Of a stretch of 64,000 bases of DNA, positions 31,411-43,587 are shown in pieces. Numbering within the stretch: the first letter of the stretch is position 1; each line of letters opens with the position of its first letter. The DNA is from Lasiodiplodia sp. COLG20 (lineage: Eukaryota > Ascomycota > Dothideomycetes > Botryosphaeriales > Botryosphaeriaceae). The position numbers and the translations under genes are program-made. The stretch is taken from positions 806,001-870,000 of the forward strand of contig VNWV01000005.1 in the NCBI GenBank assembly GCA_009801085.1. The letters run 5' to 3'. Under the pieces are notes generated by a model, which saw only the letters and a list, made by a program, of their open reading frames with translations, ran no database searches and was not told the origin of the DNA.

Positions 31411-32013
31411 ATGGCGCCAACCTCCTCCTCCCGCCGCGCCGCCGCCGCCGCCGCCACCAGCATGCTCGACCAATACTGGGAGCCAACCGGCCTCTGCGGG
31501 CTGATCGCGCGCACGACGCTGCGCACGATGCAATTCGTCCTCGCCGTGATAGTCGCGGGGCTGTACGGCGCCGACCTGGCGCACAACACTCGCACCAGCA
31601 CGCACGCGCCGACGAACTGGATCTACGCCGAGGTGGTGGCGGCGCTGTCGGCGCTGACGTGCGCCTACCACTGCTTCGTGACGGTGCGCGTCGTGGCGTG
31701 GTGCGTGTGGGACGGCGTCGTGGCCGTGCTGTGGGCGGCGCAGTTTGGCGTCTTCGCGTCGACGTACCTGGCGGCGACGAGGCCCGAGGGGGAAGATGGC
31801 GAGGAGTGGGATCTGACGACGGATGTGAGGAGGATGAAGGTCGGCGTGGGCATTGGTTGCGTGTGTATGGTGTTGTGGTTGTGTTCGGCGGTGATGGGAT
31901 GTGCGTGGTGTTGTCGCGCGCGGAGGGTGACGAGAAAGACGGATAAGTTGATGGCGAGCGAGAATGAGTCGGAGGATGTGGAGATGGGGCCGCCGCGTGG
32001 AAACAAAGCGTGA
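31411..32013 (+). CDS. MARVEL-like four-helix membrane protein
   Basis: Intronless, 200 aa. A short Ala/Ser-rich N-terminus is followed by four hydrophobic segments at about residues 40-60, 72-92, 98-118 and 148-170. They are separated by short polar loops. An Arg/Lys-rich turn (CRARRVTRKTDK) and an acidic tail come last. Spacing and helix character fit the fungal membrane-associating (MARVEL-type) family, implicated in membrane apposition or trafficking. There is no signal peptide beyond TM1. Assignment is by topology, not by a signature residue. Confidence 0.7.
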   Translation: MAPTSSSRRAAAAAATSMLDQYWEPTGLCGLIARTTLRTMQFVLAVIVAGLYGADLAHNTRTSTHAPTNWIYAEVVAALSALTCAYHCFVTVRVVAWCVWDGVVAVLWAAQFGVFASTYLAATRPEGEDGEEWDLTTDVRRMKVGVGIGCVCMVLWLCSAVMGCAWCCRARRVTRKTDKLMASENESEDVEMGPPRGNKA

Positions 32014-32796
32014 GGGTTGGCATGTTGCGTTGAAGTGTCGATGCAAGCGGAAGCCCTATTCAAGCATTAAAAGCACTCACTCCAATCATCGCTCACAATG
32101 TTCCCAACCGCTTTACTCAACTTCCGCTGACCCTACATGAAGCCTCTGCTGGCAGCTCATGTTGTTGTTGTGTCAGTATTATGTTTTCTCGGGATAGATA
32201 GAAACGCACAGCGCAGTGATACGTAAAATGATCTTATACCTCGTTCTAGAGATTTTCAATCTACCCGAGAGACAAATCCACGACCTCCACAGACACCCAG
32301 CCTTTTTTTTTTTCCAAAGGAAATCCTAAAAGATTCCACAAGCCAAACCATGATTGCGTGGCGTATTCAATTATATGTGGTCGTTGTCATTATTAAAGGA
32401 GGAAATAGTCGTGAGGATAAGACGGAAACGAAAAAAAAAAGAGAGGTGTGAAAAGACTCAATGAGACTTTACACTACCCGTAACCCGACGCCCCATACCG
32501 GCAGTTGATGCAGAAAAGTAATAGGACAATGGGCAAGATATTTGTACAAGAGTATGTCGATGAATCAAAACCTGTGAACCCACTCCAGCTTACCAAAATA
32601 TACGAGAGAATTTTTTTTTTAAAGAAAGCAAACAGGGAGATAAACATCGTGAGCGAGAACGCCGGGGGGAAAGAAAAGTAATATGAGGAATTAGAAGGGA
32701 CTTGACTCGTATGTTGTTCGTCATAAACATGCTAGTAAGAGCACATCTTTCACATATTTCGAGAATCCATCACCTGCATACCGATGTCCTTTCAAC
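32014..32796. other. Intergenic between convergent genes
   Basis: About 780 nt with T- and A-tracts (near 32307, 32433 and 32610). Presumably 3' UTRs. No gene seen. Confidence 0.5.
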
Positions 32797-35700
32797 TTAA
32801 GCCGCATCCTCCGCAAATGCGCTTTCCCTTCGTCTCTCCTCATCACGTTCTCTGGGTGGCGGACCTGGCGGCGGTTGTGGCGGCGGGACAGAAGAACCCA
32901 CCTCGTAGTCACGTCCCTCACGTCCCGAGTAGTAGGGATGCGCCTCATGATCACCATAGTAAGGCCTCCGCTCAGGATAGTAGACGTAGTGCCTATCATC
33001 GTGCACTGGCTCATACCTACGCTGACGCTCGTACGGCAGATACTCGACGTAGCGCCCATGGCCGTCTGGAGGCGGACCTTGGACATATCTATGCTCATGA
33101 TACGGGTCATGAATCCGGACGTACTCGATCACCTCGCCGTATTCATTGACGTAAGAAGGCGGCGGATGTGCCTCGGCATAACGATAACCAGGCGGAGGGC
33201 CAGGCGAGTAGCGCTCCCGCTCCTCGTATGGCATGTAGTCTCGCGACGGCGCGTGGCTCGGGTAGTGCGCCTCGTAGCGGCCGTCATACATGGGCGGCTC
33301 AGGGCTGTGGCGGTCCGATCGTTGCCTCGGTTCTGGAACGCTTGTGCCCTCCCTTGTCGGCGACTTTGATTGCTCCAGCTGCCGACGAGCTGCCTCGTAC
33401 CGTCCATACCTACTGCTGCGAGAACGTACGATACGATGACCGTAGTGATACGGCTCATCGTGATACATGCTCACTCGGCGGTAGCGGGAGGGCGCGTAAG
33501 TGTAGCGACGTGACTCGGATTCCCGCCGCCGCAGTGACCCATAGTCCTCATCTCTGGGGTATCTTGGTCCATGAGAGTGACGACGCATCGAAGGCTCTGG
33601 CTCAGCTGTGGATCGCCCACCACGGGGGGTGTGCTCAAAGCCATTACCCCGTACCGAGTTTGTCTGTGACCCCTGCCCGTCCGCGGCATCATCCGAACGA
33701 GCCGGAGCTTCGTTTGGTGCTCGGGAGTGCTGCCTTGTTCTGTTCTCCGCGTTTTCCATCTCATCTTCATCGCGAGCAGCCCGGGACACGTACTCGCGCA
33801 CCCGATCCCCAGTGGCCAGGTCGTCCAAGAATCGATCTGCCGCTGCTTCGACGTCTGGGGGCATTGGGCTGCGCGGCTCTTGCTTGACGCTGTTGTCGTC
33901 GGCAGTCTCCTCGTTTCTCTGGCGGGATTCCGGGCGGACTGCGTTGCCTGGTGAAGGGGCAGCGCTGAGCTCGGGACGGTCGATGTATCGCAACCCAGCA
34001 CGCGTGGGGACACGCTCTTGTGCTTCAGCATCCCGTTCGGGAGCATACCGCTCCTCTCGCCTAGGTCGATCCCAGGATTCCTCAGGTACACGACCATAGT
34101 AGGAATACCGTCGTGAAGCAGCAGGACTGAGGGGAACGTAATTATCGGGGCGACGGCCTGGGTAGCCATGGTCATCGTAATCTCGTGCAACCTTGACAAT
34201 CTGTGTCAGCTGTGCGAGCGTCAGTGTGAGTGGAGAAAACTTACGTAATATCGGGGCTCGTCATAGTAAACCGCCCGCATCCGACGATCCACTCGAGGAG
34301 GACTGTAGGGATACTCCATTGGACGGCGCGAGGCTCTGTGCTCATCCAACTCGAAAGGAGGGCGGCGAGAATCATATTCACCGTCACCCGACGGAGGGGC
34401 AGTAGGAGGTGCCATCGGAGAGCGAGCCATTGGAGAGCCCTCGAAACTAGGGCCAGAGAGACGTGCCGGCCGAGAGCGTGGTGTTGGCGTTGGCTCCTGA
34501 CGTTGTTCTTGGCGGTGTTCAGCATGGTCACCTGTGAACCTACGTCGTGCTGGGGAAGTATCCCGCGGCTGGTTGGCCGTCGACGTCTCGTTCTCCACAG
34601 GCTCCTCGGGCACGATGCCTATGTGTGGGAGAGGAGATGGGAATAGTGTGGGGAAAGCTTCGGCAATGATCCGAAGCTTGTGATCATCCATTCCTGGACT
34701 TTGGACAAGAGCGGAGATCGCACTGTCGTCAGGAAGCTCGATCATGTCCTTTTTCCACTCCAGCTGTGGTCCCGGACTGACATCGTGTATCCCAGGCGCT
34801 GCTCTTTCCATATGTTCAGACTTGAAATGAATAATCAAAGACAGAAGACTAGAGAAATTCCTCTCCGAAGAGTGGGAGGAAGAAGAAGAAGAATGGAAAG
34901 TAGGAGCGTGGTGATGAAATCCCAACGCACAAGCTCTACAACGAAGACCAGCAACAGCATTAAGAGGATGCATAGAATTATGAGAATCAAGAGCATCAGC
35001 AAAAAGATCCAAGCTGGGTTCGATACCGAACCGAAGATTGAAGTGGTACAAGATGTGGTAGATTACCACAGAGAGCCTCACACTCGGAGGCAAACCTTTG
35101 ACTCCGGATGTGGATGTCCAGTAGTCTCTGGCCACATCTGTTAGCACCTGCAATTGCTCCCGATACACGTTCGTTGGCAGTGGTCCTCTGGAATCTGGAG
35201 CTAGTGGTGCCGGGGGAGTTCCATGGGAGGAGGAGCCGCCACGGTATGGTCCATAGGGTCCGGGTGCAGCTGGCTGTGGGCCAAATTGGCCCTGAGCAGT
35301 ATCACCATAGCCCGGCATGGGAGGGCCAAAGTTATTGCCAGGAGGAGCGAACGTAGGCCCGTGTGGCGGTGGGAACTGTGCATAGCCGTCGTAAGAGTAC
35401 GGGCTGTCGTGCCATTGTGCTTGGGAAGAGCCCACGTAGGGCGGCATGGAACCGGGAGGTGGGCCGTAGGGCTGCGGAGGGCCATGACGAGGGCCGTAGA
35501 AGTTAGCACTAGTGGCAGCAGGAGGCGGGAAGGGTCCATTGGTGGCTCCGTATTGGCCGTAAGGTCCTGGGCTGGACTGAGTGACGAAAGGATGAGGCGT
35601 ACGCGAAGTGGTAGGTGGCATCGACGTTGTACCTTGAGGATACCCGCCGTAGGGATAAGTTGGGTAAGCGTGCTGGGGCTGGGCGGCCATTGAAGACGAG

Positions 35701-37886
35701 GGATATCCATTGTAGAATCCGTATCTGGCCTTGGAGGGGTCCGGGTGGAATGGATGCTCCTCGGGCCACTCGGCCTCTTTCCAGCAAACAACGACGTTGC
35801 CAACACTGAAAGCGGTGGTGTGCTTGGCGCCGTAGTGCTGAATGATACCTTCGAAGCCGTACCATTTCGGATTGCCTTCGCAACCCTCGCCGTTGCAGAG
35901 GAAAAGCTCCTTACGAAACTGTTCGGTTAGCGGTTTGATTTTGTTATCAAATACCCATTTCATGTTTTCCAGGAGTAAACGTCTGGTAGGGGGTCCAGTC
36001 GGAGGGTCCTCACGGATCTCCTGTCCAGCAGCTAGTGTGTCCTCGTCCTCCAAGGCAAGGTCGGCATAGAATCGGCTACGAATTTCAATCAAGAGATCAG
36101 CAGCGAACTGTGGGCAATTGTCCTTGGAAAGCGAGCGGCCATCCATCCAGTCACGACTTGTGATCTCGTCGGCGTAGCGGGCCAGCTTCTCGCGAACCGG
36201 TCTCTGCACCTCTTCCCATTCACGCTCCAACACCTCTCGAACCTCTCTCATACTAGCATCCTGTTGACGTCGGTCTTCAAGCTTGACCTGCAATGCAGCC
36301 ATTTGGGCAGCGCGCTCATGCTCAACCTTTTCAGCTTCATCCCGTTGGGCTTCAAGCCGAGGTTTGAGCATTTCCCACGCCTTTTCGGTCAGGGGTGAAG
36401 AGATCTGACATGCTGCCTGGAAGGCCTTCATGTGTCGCAGCACATTCGGAGAGATCGGAGGGTTGAGCTCCTGGCAACGGCGCTCAATCTCATTTTTGCG
36501 GGCAGCCTTTGCTTCGTTCGCATCCCGAATGCTCCGTTCAGGACGGAGCAGGTTAGATGCACCCGGAGACAGGCTTTGCGGTGCCATTGATTGCTCTGCT
36601 GTAGTGCCAGGATATTGTGAAGAGTAAGAGGAAACTTGAAAAGGGCAGCAGTCAGTATCCTCGCAGTGCGTGGACGGTCCAACAGATCTCGAATATGCCG
36701 GATTACACGGTCTCCAGTGTGCAGCACGCACGATTTGGCCTAAGGGGACGAGAAGAGTTAACTCACCAGCTCGTGGAACGCCATTCATCGGCAGCTGTCT
36801 GGCCTGCGCATACGCAGCAGCTGTTGGCGGCTGTTGGCTGCTGGACGCGATTGTTGGAGGCGACACTGTATGTCTTCTCGGTGGCGACAGGTCGTGGAAA
36901 CCACCTTTACGCTCCCATCTCTCCCAGCGCTCAGCATCTGCAATCTTTCCTCGGCGTATATCATCAAGCCCTTTGAACCATTCCTCGCCGGCAGCAGGTC
37001 CAAGCGCCCGGACTTCCTCAAACTCGCGATTGATGTCCTGCACATGCTCTCTGTAATACCACGTCGACCAGGTGATAGAAGGTGGGATGGAGGTAGAGCT
37101 CATGATGCTCGAAGGGATAACATGCAGACTCTGCGTCAGGAAGACGCAAGGCAGTGCCTTGAGGAGGGTGGTCGAAGAGATAGTGAAAAGCAGAGATTGC
37201 TCCTGGTGTGCTGGTTAGAAAACGAACAAGACAACAGCACCAGACAAACGACAAACCGGTTGTGAGCGCTCTTCCAAGCATCTCCCGCACGAACGTATGG
37301 CAAAAGGCCAAATGACACGAACACCATCAGCTCCCGGGCCTCCTTCCCACGCATTGGCAGGGTGCGGCTCAGGGCGTTGACTCTTGCCACAGAACTGACA
37401 ACGTCGGCCTTTCAGCAGACGCCACATGCTCAGCTCAGATTGGCCGGCAAGTGGCCTTGGAATGGTAGGAAAGTACGTCTTGCGCGCGGAAGACCAGATG
37501 GACTCAGAGCTGACGATGGGCAGGGAGGGAGAAATGGGATGTGAACCTGGGTCGGGTTCAACAACGCGGGTGAGGAGAGTATGGAAAGCGCGGTTGACCT
37601 GCAACAGTCGACCGAGAGAAACGGGAGGGAGGTAAAGAAAGACATTCTGCCAGATTTGCCCAGGCAGGCCTGCGACAGGCGGAAGAATGTTGGCAAGATG
37701 ATCGGGCAAAGTAACGCGGCGCCGCTTGTCAGGAGCTTCCCCAGGGCCGTCGGCTTTCCGCTTGCCGGAAGACTGAGAATCCCGTGCTTCGGGCATGCGG
37801 TCGGGAGGCCCGCAAGCGCTCGAGGCTGACGGCTGACGGAGGTGCGGCGAGCCGGCCCTCGCGGCGAGGCTCGGAGGCTGCTCCAT
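32797..37886 (-). CDS. Very long F-box protein with conserved middle domain and disordered Pro/Gly/Tyr-rich C-terminus
   Basis: Four exons: 37257-37886, 36767-37202, 34245-36634 and 32797-34200, giving 1619 aa. Introns are 54, 132 and about 44 nt. The 132-nt one is a multiple of three without stops and could be retained. The F-box is LPGQIWQNVFLYLPPVSLGRLL (split here as LPGQIWQNVFLYLPP and VSLGRLL), about residues 75-97. It is followed by a CQFCGK...CGRCLE zinc-binding-like pair and a conserved segment running through KALPCVFLTQSLHVIPSS into ITWSTWYYREHV. A coiled-coil region comes next, then a domain with CNGEGCEGNPKWYGFEGIIQ. The remainder is PYGPP-type and Arg/Tyr-rich low complexity. It is probably a substrate adaptor of an SCF ubiquitin ligase. 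The ATG at 37103 is internal. Confidence 0.82.
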
Positions 37887-38547
37887 CACTCGAGCTCCTC
37901 AGCTCACGACAACCATAGGAGAGCAGCAGCCGTTACGGCAAGGCTGCGTGAATGCGTTGACGCGGACGGACGGCGGGAGCACCCGGTGCTAGCGGGCGCA
38001 CATAGGAGAGCGGGCCTGGGGCGGTGGGCACGCGGCAGGGATGCGGTGGTGGTGAAGGGAGCGGAAGTGCAGCGAAGCGGGTGGGCGACGGGCGAGATGG
38101 ACGGCGTGCGGCTTCATTTGTACGCTCTGAGGGTGTTCGGCTCGACCGCCTCACTTTGCAGCCAATCGGGACGCGCTCGGCACGCGCGCCCGCCTTCCCC
38201 GCCGGCCCACTCGCGGTGGGTGCGTGCGTTTCGAGCGTATTGTAACAACCCCCTCGTTGTTCCATGCGGCCTGGCGGGCCCGGCGCCGATTGATCCGCGC
38301 GGGCGCAGCTGGAGGCGATGACGACTGGCACGGCTGAGCGCCGCCCAAGCAGGCAGCCCGAACACCACCGCATCCGCCGCCATCTCTCTCCAACCACCAC
38401 ACTCGCTCGCTGCTACACGCCTCTTGCACGCGCTGAACTGCGTCACCTGCGCTTTCGTCCCCGCTCTCGCATTTGCAGCCTGCGCGGCCCTCTCGCGCTC
38501 CCTCCCGCCCCCCCGCCGGAGCCCCTCTTGCGCGACTGCCTGCCACC
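37887..38547. promoter_or_regulatory. GC-rich divergent promoter, F-box and ABP1 genes
   Basis: A 660-bp GC-rich gap. The right ~150 bases are CT/CCGCC-rich and look like the ABP1 5' UTR. Many open frames here reflect composition only. Confidence 0.5.
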
Positions 38548-41156
38548 ATGGCCTCTCTTAACACCTCCTCCAATGGCCCCACGATTAGGCGCAGCTACGA
38601 GGGCGTCGTCAATGCGCCCCTCCCTTCCGGTGCTGCCGCCGCCTCGCCCACCTTCGGACAATGGGCCATCTTCTCCGTCTCCGCGCCCCTGGCCAACGCC
38701 TTCCAGCCCGACGCCGGCAAGGAGAGCGTTCTCAAGGTCCAGACTACCGGAGGTACGCATCGCCGATGCTGCATGCCGTGTCGCAGCAGAACTGACATAC
38801 TTTCTACACAGAGGGCGAGTTGGCAGACCTGATTGACGAGCTCAACGACGGCCGCATCCAGTTCGCCTTCGTCAAGGTCAAGGACCCCAACACGGGCCTC
38901 CCCAAGAACGTCCTGATAGCATGGGTTTGTCTGCCGGATGCCTTGCTGCTGTAATGCGCTGACAATGCTGTATAGTGCGGTGAAGGTGTTCCCGAACGCA
39001 CCAAGGGCTACTTCAACACTCATCTGGCCGCCGTGTCCAAGCTGCTCCACGTATGCTCCTTTTTTCCGCACCGACGATCTTCTACTAACAATTTCTTAGG
39101 GATACCACGTCCAGGTCACCGCCCGGTCCGAGAGCGCGCTGAGCCCCGAGGGTATTATTCAGAAGGTCGCGGACGCGTCGGGCGCCAAATACTCTGCTGG
39201 AGACGCTCCTCCTCCAGTCGCCAGCAGGCCTCCGCCCCCCGTTGCATCCAAACCTGTCTTCACCCCTACCCGTGTCGGGGGCGCTTCCTCCGGCTTCAAT
39301 CCCCTCGCCCGGTCGCGCGCCGCGCCCTCCGCCCAGAATGTCGACCAAGATGGATGGGGTGCCGACGCTCCTCCAGTAACCAGGTCTCAGCTCGAGAAGG
39401 TTGAGTCTGCATACAAGCCCACCAAGGTCAACTTGGCCGATCTCACCAAGCAGAACGAGGATGCCACCCGCAGTGGGCCTGCCAGAAGCGACACGCCGAG
39501 CGATGTTGTCAAGGGCGGCTATCAGCCAATTGGTAAGGTCGACATTGCTGCCATCCGGAAACAAGCCGCCGAGTCTGGACAGCTGAAGGACGACCGTCCC
39601 ACTCCTGTGAAGGGTTCGTATGAGCCTATTGGCAAGGTTGATATCGCGGCAATTCGAGCCAAGGCATCCGCTGCACCACCTCCTGCGCCCGCTCCCACTG
39701 GCGGAGATGAGGAAGCTCCCAAGTCGTTGGCAGAGCGGTCTGCGGCATTCAACCAACAGCCTGAGCGTCTTACTTCCATGCCCAAGCCCAAGGTCGCGAA
39801 CAAGTTCGGAAACACGGGTGCTTTCACAGGCACGAAGCCTCCCGCCCCTGCCTTTGCGCCGAAGTCCCTTGCGGCTTCTGCGCCCATTGGAACGGCGAGC
39901 AAGACATTTGCAGACGAAGGTGGAAAGACCCCGGCGCAACTCTGGGCAGAGAAGAAGGCGCGTGAGCGCGGACTCAGTGGCTCTAGTGACCTCCCCCCGC
40001 CGCCAGCTGCCCAACCCATTGCTAGCCAGCAGAGCGGCTCCGGCGGCTGGAAGAGTGGTTACACTGGCAAGAGCTGGGCGCCCGTGCAGACGACTCACAC
40101 GGGTGCTAGCAACCTCAGCGCTCAGCGTACTGGTGAGGTTGATCATCCTCAAGAAGAAGCTCCCGCATCGCCTGCCGGCGGTATTGGTGCACTCCGGGAT
40201 CGCTTCAAGGAGGCTCCCCCCATGGGATCTGGTGCTTCGAGACCCGTCCCAGTACCTCAGGACGAGCCTGCACCGCCCCCGATGGACTTGGCTAGCAAGC
40301 CGAACGCGGGCCGCGCGGTTCCTGGTTTGCCCACGCGCCCTGCTGAAGAGCACGTGGAGGTTCCGACTCCGCCTGCGCAACCCCGCAGCCCCACTCCCCC
40401 ATCCCCTGACGTTCGCCCGAGCTCGCCGATCCGCATCATCCAGCCTGTTGCAAGGAGCGCCGAGCCCGAGCTCGAGCCGGCAGAGCAGCACTCGCCGCCT
40501 CCGGCATTGCCCACCGAGTCCATCTCTGCCGCTGTCTCCGCCGCCAGGGATCACATTCCCGACGAGCCGAGGGTGGAGGAGCATGACCCTGCGCGGGGAG
40601 CCGGTGTCGCCGCTGCTGAGGCATCTTTTGGTGCCGGTGCGGCTCATGCCGGTGCGGAAAGTGGTGGCAAGCGTGCTATCGCACAGTACGACTACGAGAA
40701 GGCTGAAGACAACGAGATCGAGCTTGCTGAGGGTGAAATTATCATCAACATCGACATGGTTGATGAAGACTGGTGGATGGGCCAGAACTCTCGTGGCGAG
40801 GCCGGTCTCTTCCCCAGCAACTACGTCGAGCTGATTGAAGATGATGAGGCCGCCGCACCCGCCCCTGCTGCCCCTGCGGCCGCCCCTGCGCCTCCTGCTG
40901 CACCTCCTGCTGCCGCTGGTGCCAAGGGACCTACTGCCACAGCCTTGTACGATTACGAGGCTGCTGAGGAAAACGAGCTCAGCTTCCCCGATGGAGCAAC
41001 CATCAACAACATTGTAAGTACCACCTGTATTGCTTGCGCTGCCTGACATGGCTGACCTTTATTGCGCAGGAATTCCCTGATGAGGATTGGTGGTTTGGCG
41101 AGTTCGGCGGCAAGTCGGGTCTCTTCCCTGCCAACTATGTGCAGTTGGACGAGTAA
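38548..41156 (+). CDS. ABP1: Actin-binding protein Abp1 (drebrin-like, ADF-H + two SH3 domains)
   Basis: The ATG at 38548 has an ideal context (CCACCATGG). Exons: 38548-38752, 38812-38924, 38976-39050, 39100-41013 and 41070-41156, giving 797 aa, all in phase. The N-terminal ~140 residues form an ADF-homology domain (LIDELNDGRIQFAFVKVKD, KNVLIAWCGEGVPE). A proline/alanine-rich middle contains two near-identical PIGKVDIAAIR motifs plus a third, weaker YKPTKVNLADL. SH3-1 begins at about residue 658 (AQYDYEKAEDNE...DEDWWMG...GLFPSNYVEL). SH3-2 spans about 744-797 (ALYDYEAAEENE...DEDWWFG...GLFPANYVQL), the last part in exon 5. Abp1 links cortical actin patches to endocytic proteins and activates Arp2/3. 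Filamentous fungi use it at the subapical endocytic collar. Confidence 0.96.
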
Positions 41157-41524
41157 AGCTCTAGAGCGGTTTTGGAGGTTTGAAACCAAAAGGGCTTCTT
41201 GGTAGCCATTCGCGATTCATCTGTTTTTGCAGAATACCTGAGGTGCATAGCACAAAAGTTCAGAAGCAATACTTAACATTTAGCATTCAATTGGGCTCTT
41301 CACCGCTCTGATACCATTTTCTCAAGAGTGACTCATCTGACTCCTGTATTCTTCAAAAGTGTAACGCTGGCCTTTGGTGCTGGATACCCTCAGGAAGTCG
41401 AGTTTACGGCGATCAGTTGTGGATGCTTAGAGTTCTGATATTAGTTTAAAGACTTTGTATGATTAAAATAGATTTTACTGACAAAATAGCCTAAAGTCAT
41501 TCCCATACATCCACTTGTTGCAAG
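41157..41524. other. Intergenic between convergent genes
   Basis: About 370 nt of 3' flanks, with nothing else recognised. Confidence 0.5.
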
Positions 41525-42574
41525 TCATTCTTCCTGCTTGATGTCCACATCTTCCTCTTTGAGTTTTGGCTCTTCCTTTACAAATGCTTTCGCCTTTCTC
41601 TTGGCCTTCGAGTATCTGACTATAAATGATATTAGCATTTGACGTTGAGTTCTCGACTCGAACGACATCTTACGTCCACAAGCGTTACAAAGAGTCTTCG
41701 GTCCATTGGGACCAAGTCGCCATTCAGGGGTGTTGAAGGTACCGCACCCGTCACAGCCCGTCTCCCTTGCCACAACCTTTCGTTTCGTAAGCCTTGTGGC
41801 CGTCGGCGTCTTGCCCAAAAAAGACCCCTCGGGCTTTGTGAGATAGGGTATTCCAGCATCTCCCATAAGGACCTGTCCGGGGGCAGGGTTGGTTGATAAA
41901 CCTCTCGTCTGAGCTGACTTTCCAGTCGTGAAAGTATTGCGTAAATTCAATGTGTTAGAACTTGACGTCTTGCCCCCCTCCTGCCGCAGTTCTGCTATGC
42001 GGCTCAGAAGTCTGATTTCTTCTGTTTTCAGATCAAGCATTTCGTCCAACATGGCCCCTCTTGTGGTGAATGCGGGTCGTGCCGTGATAGAGAAAATTCC
42101 CGGTGGTGGGGTCATCAAATGCAGGGGAGATAGAGAGTCTACGAGCTTGGTTTGATAGCGACCAACTAGCTCAAAAGCGGAGTAGTGTCTCTCTGCGCGC
42201 GCAGCACTGCGGATGCGGCAGTAGAAGCGAAACGGCACTGCTGCATTGAGGCGCATGGCGTTGTCCAACTCACTGGCGAAGACGCGGACATCGTCGCCAT
42301 GGATCAGTGCAGCTAGTCGCTGGCCGAGAAGTAGATCAGGCTCGCAGCCAAGAATAGAGAGGCAGTTCGTGGAGACGCGGATGATGGTGGTGCTTGGCGA
42401 AAGAATGAAGAACAGGTCGTGCAGCGAAGAGAGAACGATGTCGTCAAGGGCGGTGGGCAGGACGGTGTCGAAGCTGCGTCGGCGCCTGATGGTGCTGGTG
42501 CTTGCTGGCACTACCACCATCGATGCACCCCCAACAACGGTGTTGGGGAGAGCAAAGGGGGGCCCGAGGTCCAT
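41525..42574 (-). CDS. PAS/GATA zinc-finger protein, white-collar-2-like
   Basis: Exon 1 is 41674-42574 and exon 2 is 41525-41619, with a 54-nt intron (GTAAGA...TATAG) in phase. The product is 331 aa. A PAS domain covers about residues 45-150 (LFFILSPSTTIIRVSTNCLSI in pieces, LAALIHGDDV, PFRFYCRIR). The GATA finger is CDGC...CNAC with an 18-residue loop (EWRLGPNGPKTL), the spacing typical of WC-1/WC-2. The intron interrupts the finger right after CNACG, and splicing restores CNACGLRYSKAKRKAK. WC-2 partners WC-1 in blue-light and clock signalling; a related GATA factor binds cutinase promoters. The protein is shorter than Neurospora WC-2 and lacks its Gln-rich N-terminus, so an upstream exon or a divergent paralogue is possible. 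Confidence 0.82.
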   Translation of the reverse strand: MDLGPPFALPNTVVGGASMVVVPASTSTIRRRRSFDTVLPTALDDIVLSSLHDLFFILSPSTTIIRVSTNCLSILGCEPDLLLGQRLAALIHGDDVRVFASELDNAMRLNAAVPFRFYCRIRSAARAERHYSAFELVGRYQTKLVDSLSPLHLMTPPPGIFSITARPAFTTRGAMLDEMLDLKTEEIRLLSRIAELRQEGGKTSSSNTLNLRNTFTTGKSAQTRGLSTNPAPGQVLMGDAGIPYLTKPEGSFLGKTPTATRLTKRKVVARETGCDGCGTFNTPEWRLGPNGPKTLCNACGRKMSFESRTQRQMLISFIVRYSKAKRKAKAFVKEEPKLKEEDVDIKQEE

Positions 42575-43587
42575 GACGACCGCAAAGACAATTGACCACG
42601 CAACATCCCACAACGGGCTGCAGATGGCATGGTTTAAAAGACTAGAGGAAAAAAAATCGCCCGCGCGTGATAGCGACCCGATCTGGAGACAGTCTCAGGT
42701 ATGTTGAATTATTTGGGATTCGCAATCCTACGTCATACCTGTGGCTTGAGTGGTTCCTGTCAGTGGCAAACATGGGCGCATCCGAGCCACATTTCCACAG
42801 TTGGTATGTGGGGGCGCATTGTCATGTTCGATGCCACCGTTATCGAAAAGATTCAAAATGCGGGCAGACCGGCATCAACAAAGCGATTGGTTGAGATGGC
42901 GCCTGTTTTTCCGGAGCGCTCTCCGGTTGCTTTTCCTGCAGCGATGCTATCTCGATCCCCTTCCCCGCTTTCGATTAGCTCCGCTATGATAGCATCAACG
43001 CCTAGTGCAGATGAGACTTCGCAGCTCAGGAGCCGAGGGGCTTGGTTTCGATCCGGTCAAGTCACACCATCTGCCCTCGCTTATCGACGCAGGTATACCC
43101 AAACATGATTCACAGCTTCACTACCTGTCATCATCCCTGCTCTTAAGGCATAAGCAGATTGTACACGATTTCGTGTTCGAAATCTGAGCCGATCTTGATT
43201 GAATCAACGATCTGAACGCAAGGGATTGACTATAGGTATGTTGCACGCAAACAAGTGTGACCGTACATCTGCCTCGGCTGAAGAGCATCATAGGACTGGG
43301 TGATGACGTCACTGGTATAAAATTCAGCGACAACATCATCCATTTTGAAAATGTTACCCAATCAATCAATGAATTTTCGTCTGCATAGCCCGTAAACTAG
43401 AGAAAGAGAGAAAGTTACAAAATTGCCAAACCCGTCTTTTCACACCAGCTCCTGATTGCGCGCCAACTTATGAAGATCGATAGAAGCCGTACAGCTGGAC
43501 TGCCATCGTTACCACCAGGTCCAGGTCGAGGGAAATGACACAGCTACGAGCCCTGGATAGAAAATCTGCGGGCCCTCAGGAAATGGA
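42575..43587. other. Intergenic, about 1 kb, no gene seen
   Basis: Promoter side of the WC-2-like gene and 3' flank of the LysM gene. Only short random open frames. Confidence 0.5.

Noticed and set aside
39085..41049. 654-codon open frame on the minus strand
   Set aside because: Lies antisense to the ABP1 coding region; low-complexity Arg/Ser/Gly translation without domains, a by-product of GC-rich codon use.
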